A stretch of DNA of 64,000 nucleotides from Pedococcus sp031456495 (GTDB lineage: Bacteria; Actinomycetota; Actinomycetes; Actinomycetales; Dermatophilaceae): NCBI RefSeq assembly GCF_031456495.1, contig NZ_JAVDUW010000003.1:434001-498000 (forward strand), written 5' to 3'. Below the pieces are notes generated by a model. That model saw only the letters and a program-made list of their open reading frames with translations, did not search any database and was not told the DNA's origin. Shown piece by piece: positions 55,955 to 64,000 of this stretch (positions are counted from its first letter, which is position 1; each line of letters starts with the position of its first letter). Position numbers and translations under genes: made by a program.

Positions 55955-58423
55955 CTACCCGGCGGGGGTGTCTGACGCCCCCTGCCAGGTCCAGCTCGCG
56001 ACATCGGGCAGGTCGGCGAGGTTCTCGCGGATGTACGACTCGTGCTCGGCCAGCCGCTGGTCGCACAGGTCCTTGAGCTCGCGCCACCCCGGCGGCCGGG
56101 TCCGCGCCCGCCGCAGGACCTCCTTGGCGAGGTGGAAGCGGCTCATCCGGTTGAGCACGACCATGTCGAACGGCGTCGTGGTGGTGCCCTGCTCGCTGAA
56201 CCCGCGGACGTGGAAGCGACCCGGGTTGGCGCGGCCGTGGATGAGCTGGTGGATCGCGCGCGGGTAGCCGTGGAACGCGAAGACGACGTGCCGCTCGGGG
56301 GTGAAGACGTCCTCGAAGTGGCTGTCGGAGAACCCGTTGGGGTGGTCGTTCTCCGGGATCAGCGTCATCAGGTCGATGACGTTGACGAACCGCACCTTGA
56401 GGTCGGGCACGTGCTCGCGCAGCAGGTCCGCGGCGGCGAGCGCCTCCTGGGTCGGCACGTCGCCGGCGCAGGCCAGCACGATGTCGGGGTCGTCGTCGGG
56501 GCCGCAGGTGCTGGCCCAGTCCCACATCGACGCACCGGCCGAGCAGGCCCGGGCGGCCTCCTCGAGCGAGAGGTACTGCAGGTGCTTCTGCTTGTCGACG
56601 ACGATGAGGTTGACGTGGTCGGTGCCCGACAGGCAGTGCTCGGCGATCCACAGGGCGGTGTTGGCGTCCGGCGGCAGCCAGACCCGGACGACGCCGGGCG
56701 CCAGCGGCAGCAGGCAGTCGATGAGCCCGGGGCCCTGGTGGGAGAACCCGTTGTGGTCGTTGCGCCAGCAGGTGGACGTCAGCAGGATGTTGAGCGAGGA
56801 CACCGACTCGCGCCACGGCAGCTCCTGCGCGTGCTGCAGCCACTTCACGTGCTGCACCGCCATCGAGGCCGAGACCATGGCGAACGCCTCGTACGTCGCG
56901 AACATCCCGTGCCGCCCGGACAGCAGGTACCCCTCCAGCCAGCCCTGGCACAGGTGCTCGCTCAGCACCTCCATGACCCGGCCGTCGGGCCCGAGGTGGT
57001 CGTCGGTCTCGCGCAGCGGCCCCATGAAGCACCGGTCGGTCACCTCGAAGACCGGCTGCAGCCGGTTGCTCGCCGTCTCGTCCGGGGAGAACAGCCGGAA
57101 GGTGCCGCCACCGTCCGGGCGGGCCGTCGCGGCATACAGGTCGCGCAGGAGGCGACCGGTCGTGATGGTGTTCTCGACCATCTCCCGGCCACGGCCGTCG
57201 GGGCTGACCTGCACCTCGTACGCCGACAGCTCCGGCATCGGCAGCGGCGTGCGCAGCCGGCCGCCGTTGGCGTAGGGCGTCGCCGACATGCGCAGGTCGC
57301 CCTCGGGGGCGAGCGCCCGCAGCTCGGGGACGAGCCGGCCGTCGCCGTCGAAGAGCTCGTCCGGCCGGTAGCCGCGCATCCACTCCTCGAGCATCCGCAG
57401 GTGCTCGGGGTTCTCGGCCAGGCCGGCGAGCGGCACCTGGTGGGCGAGGTTGGTGCCCTCGACCTGCCTGCCGTCGACGACGGCGGGGCCGGTCCATCCC
57501 TTGGGGGTGCGGAGCACGATGGCCGGCCACGCGGCCCGGTGGTCCCCCAGGTCGCTCCCGCGGCCGTCCTCGTCGGAGCGCGCGCCGTCCTGCGCCGCTC
57601 CCCCGCGGGCGGCGGCCTGGATCTCCCGGATCCGGTCGTGCGCCGCGGCCAGCGCCTCCCGGAACGCCGGGAACACCTCGCGCGGGTCGTCACCCGCCAC
57701 GACGACCGGGTCCCAGCCCTGGCTGCGCAGGTACGCCTCGACGTCCTCGTCGTCGGTGCGCCCCAGCACGGTGGGGCCGGCGATCTTGTACCCGTTGAGG
57801 TGCAGGATCGGCAGGACGGCGCCGTCGCGGCGCGGGTTGAGGAAGTGCGGCAGCCGCCAGGACGCGGCCAGCGGACCGGTCTCGGCCTCGCCGTCGCCGA
57901 CGACGCACGCCACGACGAGGTCGGGGTGGTCGAACGCCGCGCCGGCCGCGTGCACGAGCGCGTACCCGAGCTCGCCGCCCTCGTGGATGCTCCCCGGGGT
58001 CTGCACGCTGACGTGGCTGGGCACGCCGCCGGGCGAGGAGAACTGGCGGAACAGGCGGAGCACGCCCGCCGCGTCGTCGCCCACCTTCGGGTAGACCTCC
58101 GAGTACGTCCCCTCGAGCCACGCCGCCGCCACGAGGGCGGGGCCGCCGTGGCCGGGTCCGGTGACGTACAGCCAGCTCGACCCGGTCTCGCGGATCCGCC
58201 GGTTGACCAGGGCGTAGACCATCGACAGCCCCGGACTGGTCCCCCAGTGCCCGAGCAGGCGCGGCTTGGTGTGCTCCACGCGGAGCGGCTCGGTGAGCAG
58301 CGCGTTCTCACGCAGGTAGATCTGCCCGACCGTGAGGTAGTTGGCCGCAGCCCACCACCGCAGGTCGAGCTCGAGGTCCTCCGCGGCGTATCCCGGCGTC
58401 ACGTCAGCAGGCATACCCCGCAT
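55955..58423 (-). CDS. xfp: Xylulose-5-phosphate/fructose-6-phosphate phosphoketolase
   Basis: The 822-residue thiamine diphosphate enzyme splits xylulose-5-phosphate (or fructose-6-phosphate) with phosphate to acetyl phosphate and a sugar phosphate. The family motifs are LLGHWGTSPGL, VTGPGHGGPALVAAAWLEG, QTPGSIHEGGELGYAL and the ThDP motif GDGEAETGPL near residue 180. Acetyl phosphate passes to Pta and AckA, encoded just downstream. The start may be 58423 or the ATG at 58414. It lies 66 nt after kdd. Confidence 0.95.
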   Translation of the reverse strand: MRGMPADVTPGYAAEDLELDLRWWAAANYLTVGQIYLRENALLTEPLRVEHTKPRLLGHWGTSPGLSMVYALVNRRIRETGSSWLYVTGPGHGGPALVAAAWLEGTYSEVYPKVGDDAAGVLRLFRQFSSPGGVPSHVSVQTPGSIHEGGELGYALVHAAGAAFDHPDLVVACVVGDGEAETGPLAASWRLPHFLNPRRDGAVLPILHLNGYKIAGPTVLGRTDDEDVEAYLRSQGWDPVVVAGDDPREVFPAFREALAAAHDRIREIQAAARGGAAQDGARSDEDGRGSDLGDHRAAWPAIVLRTPKGWTGPAVVDGRQVEGTNLAHQVPLAGLAENPEHLRMLEEWMRGYRPDELFDGDGRLVPELRALAPEGDLRMSATPYANGGRLRTPLPMPELSAYEVQVSPDGRGREMVENTITTGRLLRDLYAATARPDGGGTFRLFSPDETASNRLQPVFEVTDRCFMGPLRETDDHLGPDGRVMEVLSEHLCQGWLEGYLLSGRHGMFATYEAFAMVSASMAVQHVKWLQHAQELPWRESVSSLNILLTSTCWRNDHNGFSHQGPGLIDCLLPLAPGVVRVWLPPDANTALWIAEHCLSGTDHVNLIVVDKQKHLQYLSLEEAARACSAGASMWDWASTCGPDDDPDIVLACAGDVPTQEALAAADLLREHVPDLKVRFVNVIDLMTLIPENDHPNGFSDSHFEDVFTPERHVVFAFHGYPRAIHQLIHGRANPGRFHVRGFSEQGTTTTPFDMVVLNRMSRFHLAKEVLRRARTRPPGWRELKDLCDQRLAEHESYIRENLADLPDVASWTWQGASDTPAG

Positions 58424-58489
58424 CCGACCACGGGACGGCGCGCGCGTCCACGGGTCCGAGGACCTTGCCCCCGAGGTCGCGGATGTGCC

Positions 58490-59542
58490 TCAGTCGTCCA
58501 GCCGGGACTCGAACAGGCCCCGCACCGCGTCGTTGCCGCGCAGCAGGTCGAGGGCGTATGCCGCGTGGCCGGGCACGTAGCCGTTGCCCACCAGCATCCG
58601 CACGTCGGCCGCGACCCCCTCGGCGCCGAGCGCGGCCGCCGCGAAGTTGGTGGCCATCGAGAAGAAGATGATCGTGCCGCCCTGGGCGGTCGAGAGGATC
58701 GCGGGCTGCTCGCACCCCGGCACGTCGACGCACACCACGGTCACGTCAGCCGGGCCGCCGGCGGCGGCCACGGCCTCGGAGAGACCGAGCGGGCTGCGGG
58801 CGTCGGCGACGACGACCTCGTCGGCGAGGCCGGTGCCGGCGAGCAGGTCCGCCTCGCGCTGCACCGGGACGACGGCGATGCGCCGGCCGGCACCCGCCTC
58901 GGCGGCAGCGGCGAGCGACAGCGAGCCGGACTTCCCGGCTCCGCCGAGGACAACCACGGTGGGCGCGTGGCCGCTCGCGGCATACTCCCCCACCACCCGC
59001 GACACGAGGGCAGGTGCGCCGCACACGTCCATCACCATGAGGGCGAGGTCCGGGCCGAGGTCGTCGGGCAGCTTCGCGGCGATCGACCGGCCGAAGAGGA
59101 TCGCGTGCCCGGCGGCGGGGACCCGCTCGGAGCTGCCGTCCCAGCGCTCGAGGCCGTCGGAGAGGACCAGCGGCGTCAGCGAGAGGGAGACCAGGGTCGC
59201 GACCCGGTCCCCCGGTGCCAGGCCCAGGGTCGACTCGGGGCCGACCTCCTCGACGGTGCCGATGAGCATGCCGCCGGAGCCGGTGACGGGGTTCTGCATC
59301 TTGCCGCGGGTGGCGACGATGTCGAGGACCTCGCTCCGGATCGCCGCACCGTCGCCGGCGTGCTTGTCGTGCAGCTGGCGATAGGAGGCGGCGTCGAGGT
59401 TGAGCGTCTCGACGGCGATGCGCACCTCGTCCGGCCACAGCTCCGGGCGGGCGTCGAGGCGCTGCGCCGCCTGGGGCAGCGAGGCCCCCGCGGGCTCGAG
59501 CACGCGGTGCAGGCCGACCGGGGACGAGGGGGTGTCCGGCAC
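58490..59542 (-). CDS. kdd: L-erythro-3,5-diaminohexanoate dehydrogenase
   Basis: The 350-residue NAD-dependent dehydrogenase oxidatively deaminates 3,5-diaminohexanoate, the product of the two lysine aminomutases. It has an N-terminal domain with MQNPVTGSGGMLIGTV, a dinucleotide motif VVVLGGAGKSGSLSLAAA and IIFFSMATNFAAAALGAEG. The GTG at 59542 has GGGAG 5 nt upstream; an ATG at 59554 is the alternative. It is divergent from kamA and reads towards xfp, which suggests one transcript. Confidence 0.88.
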   Translation of the reverse strand: MPDTPSSPVGLHRVLEPAGASLPQAAQRLDARPELWPDEVRIAVETLNLDAASYRQLHDKHAGDGAAIRSEVLDIVATRGKMQNPVTGSGGMLIGTVEEVGPESTLGLAPGDRVATLVSLSLTPLVLSDGLERWDGSSERVPAAGHAILFGRSIAAKLPDDLGPDLALMVMDVCGAPALVSRVVGEYAASGHAPTVVVLGGAGKSGSLSLAAAAEAGAGRRIAVVPVQREADLLAGTGLADEVVVADARSPLGLSEAVAAAGGPADVTVVCVDVPGCEQPAILSTAQGGTIIFFSMATNFAAAALGAEGVAADVRMLVGNGYVPGHAAYALDLLRGNDAVRGLFESRLDD

Positions 59543-59570
59543 AGAATCTCCCATCAAGAGCGACACGCGA

Positions 59571-59621
59571 CGCAAATACTGCGGTGACTGGTCGTGTTCG
59601 GTGGAACTTCTCCCGTATCCT
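59571..59621. promoter_or_regulatory. Divergent kdd/kamA control region
   Basis: TATCCT (59616-59621) is a -10 box 7 nt before the kamA ATG, so kamA is probably leaderless. CGCAAATACT (59571-59580) is a 9-of-10 match to the arm of the kamD inverted repeat (CGCAAATCCT, 49579-49588). No full inverted partner was found here. The shared motif may bind one regulator of both lysine operons (inference). Confidence 0.5.
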
Positions 59622-59628
59622 GCCATGC

Positions 59629-61065
59629 ATGAGCGCGACGATCGAGCAGCCCTACGCGTACCGCCACCGCGAGCTGGTGGAGCCGGACTGGACCCGCCTG
59701 CCCGGGTGGAAGGACGTCACCGCGCAGGACTGGGCCAGCGCCCAGTGGCAGCGCGTCCACTGCGTCAAGAACGTCCGCCAGCTGCGCGAGCTCATGGGCG
59801 ACCTGCTGACCGAGGCCTTCTACGCCGACCTCGAGCGTGACCAGGCCGAGCGCGCCACGATGTCGATGCTCGTCCCGCCGCAGATGATGAACACGATGGT
59901 CCCGGCGACCGACGGCACCATGCCGGCCGCCGGCGAGGAGTTCACCCGGGCGTTCTACGCCGACCCGGTGCGCCGCTACATGCTCCCCGTCTTCAGCGAC
60001 CGCCGCACCGACTGGCCGTCGCACCCGCACGCGACCCGCGACAGCCTGCACGAGCACGACATGTGGGTGGCCGAGGGGCTGACCCACCGCTACCCCACCA
60101 AGGTGCTCGCCGAGCTGCTGCCGACCTGCCCGCAGTACTGCGGGCACTGCACCCGCATGGACCTCGTCGGCAACTCCACGCCCGTCGTGGACAAGCTCAA
60201 GCTCGTGGGCAAGCCCGTCGACCGGTATGCCGCGATGCTCGCCTACCTGCAGCAGACGCCGCAGGTGCGCGACGTCGTCGTCTCCGGCGGTGACGTGGCG
60301 AACATGCCGTGGAAGAACCTCGAGGGCTTCCTCGACAAGCTGCTCGAGATCGACAACATCCGCGACATCCGGCTCGCGACCAAGGCGCTCATGGGCCTGC
60401 CGCAGCACTGGCTGCAGCCGGACGTCGTCGAGGGCGTCGGCCGCGTCGCGAAGAAGGCGCACGACCGCGGCGTGTCGCTCGCGATCCACACCCACGTCAA
60501 CAACGCCCAGTCGGTGACGCCGCTGGTGGCCGAGGCAGCCCGCACCATGCTCGAGGTCGGCGTCCGCGACGTGCGCAACCAGGGCGTGCTCATGCGGGGC
60601 GTCAACGACACCCCCGAGCAGCTGCTCGACCTGTGCTTCGCCCTCGCCGACGACGCGATGATCACGCCGTACTACTTCTACATGTGCGACATGATCCCGT
60701 TCGCCGAGCACTGGCGGCTGTCGCTGGCCGAGGCCCAGCACCTGCAGCACTCGATCATGGGCTACCTGCCCGGGTTCTCGACGCCGCGCATCGTCTGCGA
60801 CGTGCCGTTCGTGGGCAAGCGCTGGGTGCACCAGGTCGACCAGTACGACACCGAGAAGGGCATGTCGTTCTGGCGCAAGAACTACCGGACCTCGATCGAG
60901 GGTGCGGACACCGAGGCGCTGTCGCGCGACTACGTCTACTACGACCCGATCTACACGCTCCCGGAGTCGGGGCAGCGGTGGTGGCTCGAGCAGGGCGGCC
61001 ACGAGGCTGCCCACGAGGCGGCGGTCGTGGCAGCGGCCGCGAGCCGCGAGGCCTCCCTCGTCTGA
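59629..61065 (+). CDS. kamA: Lysine 2,3-aminomutase family radical SAM enzyme
   Basis: The 478-residue PLP/radical SAM enzyme converts L-lysine to beta-lysine, the first step of this route. The cluster motif CxxxCxxC is C167, C171 and C174 (PTCPQYCGHCTRM). VVVSGGDVANMP, the PLP/substrate region VLMRGVNDTPEQLLDL and a C-terminal extension follow. The residues after the motif (MDLVG) differ from the usual RRRFA of clostridial enzymes, a sign of a divergent branch. The context with kdd and kamDE supports lysine as substrate. Confidence 0.85.
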   Translation: MSATIEQPYAYRHRELVEPDWTRLPGWKDVTAQDWASAQWQRVHCVKNVRQLRELMGDLLTEAFYADLERDQAERATMSMLVPPQMMNTMVPATDGTMPAAGEEFTRAFYADPVRRYMLPVFSDRRTDWPSHPHATRDSLHEHDMWVAEGLTHRYPTKVLAELLPTCPQYCGHCTRMDLVGNSTPVVDKLKLVGKPVDRYAAMLAYLQQTPQVRDVVVSGGDVANMPWKNLEGFLDKLLEIDNIRDIRLATKALMGLPQHWLQPDVVEGVGRVAKKAHDRGVSLAIHTHVNNAQSVTPLVAEAARTMLEVGVRDVRNQGVLMRGVNDTPEQLLDLCFALADDAMITPYYFYMCDMIPFAEHWRLSLAEAQHLQHSIMGYLPGFSTPRIVCDVPFVGKRWVHQVDQYDTEKGMSFWRKNYRTSIEGADTEALSRDYVYYDPIYTLPESGQRWWLEQGGHEAAHEAAVVAAAASREASLV

Positions 61066-61083
61066 CCGGCCCTCCCCCCGCAA

Positions 61084-61157
61084 CACGGCAGTTGCTGGCA
61101 CGAAACGGCAGTTCGCAAGCCCCGTTTCCCGTCAGCAACTGCCGTTTTGCGTGCCGG
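61084..61157. repeat. REP-like palindromic element after kamA
   Basis: CGGCAGTTGCTG (61086-61097) and CAGCAACTGCCG (61133-61144) are inverted. A second copy of CGGCAGTT inside (AAACGGCAGTT) can pair instead with AACTGCCGTTT, and outer GGCACG pairs with CGTGCC. Alternative pairings of repeated AACTGCCGTTT units are typical of dispersed palindromic elements. It may also terminate kamA. Confidence 0.6.
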
Positions 61158-61191
61158 GGTTGGACGGCGACGCGCGAGGGTGTGACGTGGT

Positions 61192-61236
61192 CGACGTGAG
61201 ACGTCGGTGTGCGTGGTGCAGGCCGTTCGCTAGGTT
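61192..61236 (+). promoter_or_regulatory. bioY promoter and candidate operator
   Basis: TAGGTT (61231-61236) is a -10 box 6 nt before the bioY GTG, so the mRNA is probably leaderless. CGACGT-GAG-ACGTCG (61192-61206) is a perfect dyad just upstream of the -35 position. Biotin-dependent repression is common for bioY, but I cannot name the regulator. Confidence 0.5.
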
Positions 61237-61242
61237 GCTCCC

Positions 61243-61839
61243 GTGACTGCCATCGCCCTCCCCCGCAAGCGTGTCCTGGCCGACGCCATCGCCGTGTCCG
61301 GCAAGGCGTCGCTCGTCCGTGACGCCGTCCTCGTCCTCGCCGGCACCGGGCTCGTCGCCCTGTCAGCGCAGGCCTCGATCCCGCTGCCGTGGACCCCGGT
61401 CCCGCTCAGCCTGCAGACCTTCGCGGTCCTGCTCACCGGCGCCTCGCTCGGCCTCGTCCGCGGTGGCCTGAGCGTGCTGCTCTACCTCGCCGCCGGCATG
61501 GCCGGTGTCGGCTGGTTCGCCGAGGGCCGGTCGGGGTGGCAGTTCGCCTCCTTCGGCTACCTCGTCGGCTTCGTCGTGGCCGCGGCCCTCGTCGGCAAGC
61601 TCGCCGAGCGTGGCGGTGACCGCACGGTCCTGCGCACCGCGGGGACCATGCTGCTCGGCAACGCCGTCATCTACGTCCTCGGTGTCGGCTGGCTCATGAG
61701 CTTCGCCCACGTCGGCCTGGCCAAGGGCCTGGCGCTGGGCTTCACCCCCTTCGTCGTCGGCGACCTCATCAAGACGGCCGTCGCCGCGGGTGTCCTGCCG
61801 GCCACGTGGTCGCTGGTCAACCGCTTCGGCCGCGGCTGA
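61243..61839 (+). CDS. bioY: Biotin transporter BioY
   Basis: The 198-residue membrane protein is the substrate-binding S component of an ECF biotin transporter. BioY features are PLPWTPVPLSLQTFAVLLTGASLG, given as PLPWTPVPLSLQ and TFAVLLTGASLGL, then LYLAAGMAGVGWFAEG and FTPFVVGDLIKTAVAAGVLP. About six helices are predicted. The ATPase and T components (bioM, bioN) are not adjacent. Confidence 0.93.
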   Translation: MTAIALPRKRVLADAIAVSGKASLVRDAVLVLAGTGLVALSAQASIPLPWTPVPLSLQTFAVLLTGASLGLVRGGLSVLLYLAAGMAGVGWFAEGRSGWQFASFGYLVGFVVAAALVGKLAERGGDRTVLRTAGTMLLGNAVIYVLGVGWLMSFAHVGLAKGLALGFTPFVVGDLIKTAVAAGVLPATWSLVNRFGRG

Positions 61840-61862
61840 CCCGTCCCCGTCCCGACCCGATC

Positions 61863-62351
61863 GTGGCGAAGCGTCGTGAGGCCGCCGGCACCCCGGCGAC
61901 CACCGCGCTGACCCGGCTCGGCGTCGCGTACGACCTGCACCCCTACGAGCACGACCCCGCCGCCCCGTCCTACGGGCTGGAGGCCGCCGAGGCCCTCGGC
62001 GTCCCGCCCGCGCACGTCTTCAAGACGCTGCTGGTGCAGGGCGAGCGGGGTCTTGCCGTCGGGGTGGTGCCGGTCGACCGGACCCTCGACCTCAAGGCCG
62101 TCGCAGCCGCCCTGGGCCTGAAGAAGGTGGCGATGGCCGACCCGGCTGCCGCCGAGCGGTCCACCGGCTACGTCGTCGGCGGCATCTCCCCCGTCGGCCA
62201 GAAGCGGCCGCTCCCCACCGTCGTCGACGAGTCGGCCGCCTCGCTCGACCGGGTGTACGTGTCCGGCGGTCGCCGCGGCCTCGACCTCTCGCTCGACCCC
62301 GCCGACCTGGTGCGGGTCACCGGCGGGTCGTTCGCCCCGATCGCCCGCTGA
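61863..62351 (+). CDS. ybaK: Cys-tRNA(Pro) deacylase, YbaK/EbsC family
   Basis: The 162-residue protein clears mischarged Cys-tRNA(Pro). YbaK landmarks are TPATTALTRLGVAYDLHPYEHD, in parts TPATTALTRLG and VAYDLHPYEHD, HVFKTLLVQG with the catalytic lysine, and GYVVGGISPVGQKRPLPTVVD with GGxSPxG. The GTG lies 23 nt after bioY, so it may be co-transcribed. The family also contains YbaK-like proteins of other specificity. Confidence 0.88.
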   Translation: MAKRREAAGTPATTALTRLGVAYDLHPYEHDPAAPSYGLEAAEALGVPPAHVFKTLLVQGERGLAVGVVPVDRTLDLKAVAAALGLKKVAMADPAAAERSTGYVVGGISPVGQKRPLPTVVDESAASLDRVYVSGGRRGLDLSLDPADLVRVTGGSFAPIAR

Positions 62352-62387
62352 TCCGGCCTGCACGCAGAGCGAGATCCAGCGGCCCCG

Positions 62388-62816
62388 CTACTCCCAGGGG
62401 GTCGAGAGGACGACCGTGGTGCGTGTGGCCACGTTGGCCGTGGCACGGACCCGCGCCAGCAGCTCCTCGAGGTCGCCGGGCGTGCGGACCCTCGCCTTGA
62501 GGATGTAGTTCTCGTCGCCGGCCACCGAGTGGCACGCCTCCAGCTCGGGGAAGCCGTGCAGCCGTTCGGGGATGTCGTCCGGTGCCGCCGGGTCGAGGGG
62601 CGTGATCGAGATGAATGCCGTGAGCGGCAGGTCGAGCGCGGTGGGGTCCACGACCGCGGCATACCCCTTGATGACACCGCGCTCCTCCAGCCGGCGCACC
62701 CGCTGGTGCACCGCGGACGTGGACAGGCCCATGGCCTTGCCGAGGTCGGTGTAGCTCATCCGGCCGTCGGTGCGCAGCAGGTCGACGATGCGACGGTCGA
62801 GGTCTTCCACAGGCAC
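62388..62816 (-). CDS. Lrp/AsnC family transcriptional regulator
   Basis: The 142-residue protein has an AsnC-type helix-turn-helix (LDRRIVDLLRTDGRMSYTDLGKAMGLSTSAVHQRVRRLEERG, described as LDRRIVDLLRTDGRMSYTD, then LGKAMGLSTSAVHQRVRRLE) and a ligand-binding RAM domain ending in TRTTVVLSTPWE. Such regulators sense amino acids. It lies 1.3 kb from kamA and is a candidate controller of the lysine operons, although that is position only. The GTG start may be 62816 or 62810. Confidence 0.88.
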   Translation of the reverse strand: MPVEDLDRRIVDLLRTDGRMSYTDLGKAMGLSTSAVHQRVRRLEERGVIKGYAAVVDPTALDLPLTAFISITPLDPAAPDDIPERLHGFPELEACHSVAGDENYILKARVRTPGDLEELLARVRATANVATRTTVVLSTPWE

Positions 62817-62848
62817 AGCGTAGAGGCGCCCGTGGCAGCATGTCCGGC

Positions 62849-63790
62849 ATGACCACGCCGGGCTCCGTTGGCCGACTGCTGCTGCTCGACTCCGCCTCGC
62901 TGTACTTCCGGGCCTTCTTCGGCGTGCCGGACCAGCGCAAGGACCCGGGACAGCCGCCCACGAACGCGATCCGCGGCTTCCTCGACATGCTCGCCTCGCT
63001 GGTGACCCAGTTCGAGCCCACGCACCTCGTCGCGTGCTGGGACAACGACTGGCGCCCCCAGTTCCGGGTCGACGCCATCCCGACCTACAAGACGCACCGC
63101 CTCGCCGACGGCGGCCTGGAGGAGGAGCAGGTCCCCGACGACCTCTCCCCCCAGGTGCCGGTCATCGTGGATGCCCTCGCCGCACTCGGCATCGCGCGGC
63201 TCGGCGCCGACGGGTACGAGGCGGACGACGTCATCGGGACCCTCACCGCGCGGCACAAGGGGTCGATGGCCGTCGACGTCGTGACGGGAGACCGCGACCT
63301 GTTCCAGCTCGTCGACGACGCCGCCGGGGTCCGCGTGGTCTACACGGCTCGTGGCGGCGTGCGCGACCCCGACCTCGTCGACCAGGCGTTCCTCCTCGCC
63401 AAGTACGCCATCCCCGACGGCCCGTCGTACGCCGACATGGCGGTCCTGCGCGGCGACACCAGCGACGGGCTGCCCGGGGTGGCCGGCATCGGCGAGAAGA
63501 CCGCCGCGAAGCTCATCACCACCTACGGCTCCCTGGCGGCCCTGCGTGAGGCGCTCGAGGCGGGCGACCCTGCCCTCAAGGGGGCCCAGCGCGCACGCCT
63601 GGAGGCCGGCGCGGCCTACCTCGAGGTCGCGCCCAAGGTCGTCCAGGTGGCACCGGACGCACCGGTCCCCCACGTAGACACGAGCCTGCCGACGGAGGTG
63701 GCCGACCCGGCCCTGCTGAGCCGGGTCGCCAGCGAGTTCGGCGTGACGAGCTCGGTCAACCGCCTGCTGTCAGCCCTCCGCCTGGGCTGA
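62849..63790 (+). CDS. 5'-3' exonuclease (PolA N-terminal type)
   Basis: The 313-residue protein is a stand-alone flap-exonuclease-type nuclease: LLLLDSASLYFRAFFG, ACWDNDWRPQFR, YEADDVIGTLT, VTGDRDLFQLVDD and a helix-hairpin-helix DGLPGVAGIGEKTAAKL. The acidic metal ligands are present. The start at 62849 (MTTPGSVGR) is 7 nt after CAGCAT, an extended -10 with TG; the ATG at 62840 is an alternative. It overlaps the convergent partial gene by 21 bp. Confidence 0.9.
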   Translation: MTTPGSVGRLLLLDSASLYFRAFFGVPDQRKDPGQPPTNAIRGFLDMLASLVTQFEPTHLVACWDNDWRPQFRVDAIPTYKTHRLADGGLEEEQVPDDLSPQVPVIVDALAALGIARLGADGYEADDVIGTLTARHKGSMAVDVVTGDRDLFQLVDDAAGVRVVYTARGGVRDPDLVDQAFLLAKYAIPDGPSYADMAVLRGDTSDGLPGVAGIGEKTAAKLITTYGSLAALREALEAGDPALKGAQRARLEAGAAYLEVAPKVVQVAPDAPVPHVDTSLPTEVADPALLSRVASEFGVTSSVNRLLSALRLG

Positions 63791-64000
63791 CCGCCGCGCC
63801 GGTCCACGCCCGCCCCCGTCCGACGACGGCGCCGCCCGGGACCCGGCGACGGGGTGCTCGGACTGGTCGCCGCGATCGGGTTCGCCCTCCCCGTCACGCT
63901 GACCCGGCCGGTCGGCCCGCGCCGAGCGACGACGCGCCAGCAGGTCGACAGCACTCGCCAGGAGGGCCAGGACGGCCAGCCCGGTCGCGACGAGCAGCGC
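63770..64000 (-). CDS. C-terminal end of an unidentified membrane protein (partial)
   Basis: A minus-strand frame open to the window edge encodes at least 76 residues. It has one hydrophobic helix (LLVATGLAVLALLASAVDLLA, residues about 2-22 of the visible part) followed by a basic RRRSAR and a polar, low-complexity tail rich in Asp, Gly and Arg. The frame and helix look genuine, but there is no start in the window and no family is recognisable. It ends inside the exonuclease gene's last codons. Confidence 0.5.
   Translation of the reverse strand, partial: ALLVATGLAVLALLASAVDLLARRRSARADRPGQRDGEGEPDRGDQSEHPVAGSRAAPSSDGGGRGPARRSAQAEG

Noticed and set aside
56042..59587. Long plus-strand frame opposite xfp and kdd
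   Set aside because: It is a shadow of two well-supported enzymes; its composition is atypical for a protein.

Overview
The window is a high-GC, gene-dense stretch of chromosome from an actinobacterium. The lineage shows in a WhiB regulator, RbpA, a GarA-type FHA protein, FtsR, the DUF881/small-basic-protein cluster, a split Ppm/Lnt pair and frequent GTG starts. The gene content fits the Intrasporangiaceae or relatives (inference; no search could be run). I see no rRNA, tRNA, CRISPR array, insertion sequence or prophage. Most genes are separated by short gaps or 1-4 nt overlaps, and many starts sit 6-8 nt after a TANNNT-like -10 box, which points to common leaderless mRNAs.

Layout. 0.1-4.9 kb: small membrane proteins, a MarR/EamA divergent pair, a methyltransferase whose stop codon lies in a tandem repeat, and an acidic-repeat surface protein. 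5-12 kb: a PatB-type lyase, then a conserved actinobacterial run (CDP-alcohol transferase, DUF881, Sbp, DUF881, gcvH, garA, ftsR, bifunctional nuclease, MerR). 12-15 kb: glycine riboswitch and gcvP. 15-21 kb: sbcCD, a GCS2-type ligase and a polytopic membrane protein. 22.5-26 kb: three coupled membrane-anchored proteins of unknown function and a probable RES toxin-antitoxin pair. 26-34 kb: housekeeping enzymes and the tdh-kbl threonine-to-glycine operon. 34-37 kb: a MerR-cobalamin regulator divergent from a whiB gene, an RlmC-type RNA methyltransferase and an SSB-like protein. 37-46 kb: a tandem-domain secreted phosphatase, an M15 peptidase, a transporter, rbpA behind a SigR-type promoter, and lnt with a mannosyl transferase. 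46-61 kb: lysine aminomutase catabolism (kal, kamE, kamD; kdd, kamA) surrounding xfp-pta-ackA. 61-64 kb: bioY, ybaK, an Lrp regulator, a 5'-3' exonuclease and the end of an unidentified membrane protein.

How the genes work together. Threonine to glycine (tdh, kbl) can feed the glycine cleavage system (gcvH, gcvP), whose P-protein mRNA carries a glycine riboswitch. The kam/kdd/kal genes encode most of the aminomutase route of lysine breakdown known from clostridia. They lie next to phosphoketolase, phosphotransacetylase and acetate kinase, and kdd reads directly towards xfp, so lysine breakdown and acetyl-phosphate/acetate metabolism may be co-expressed. The most interesting unknowns are the cobalamin regulator/WhiB pair, the three-gene anchored-protein operon, the doubled phosphatase and an over-used heptamer (GGCATAC/GTATGCC) spread across the window.
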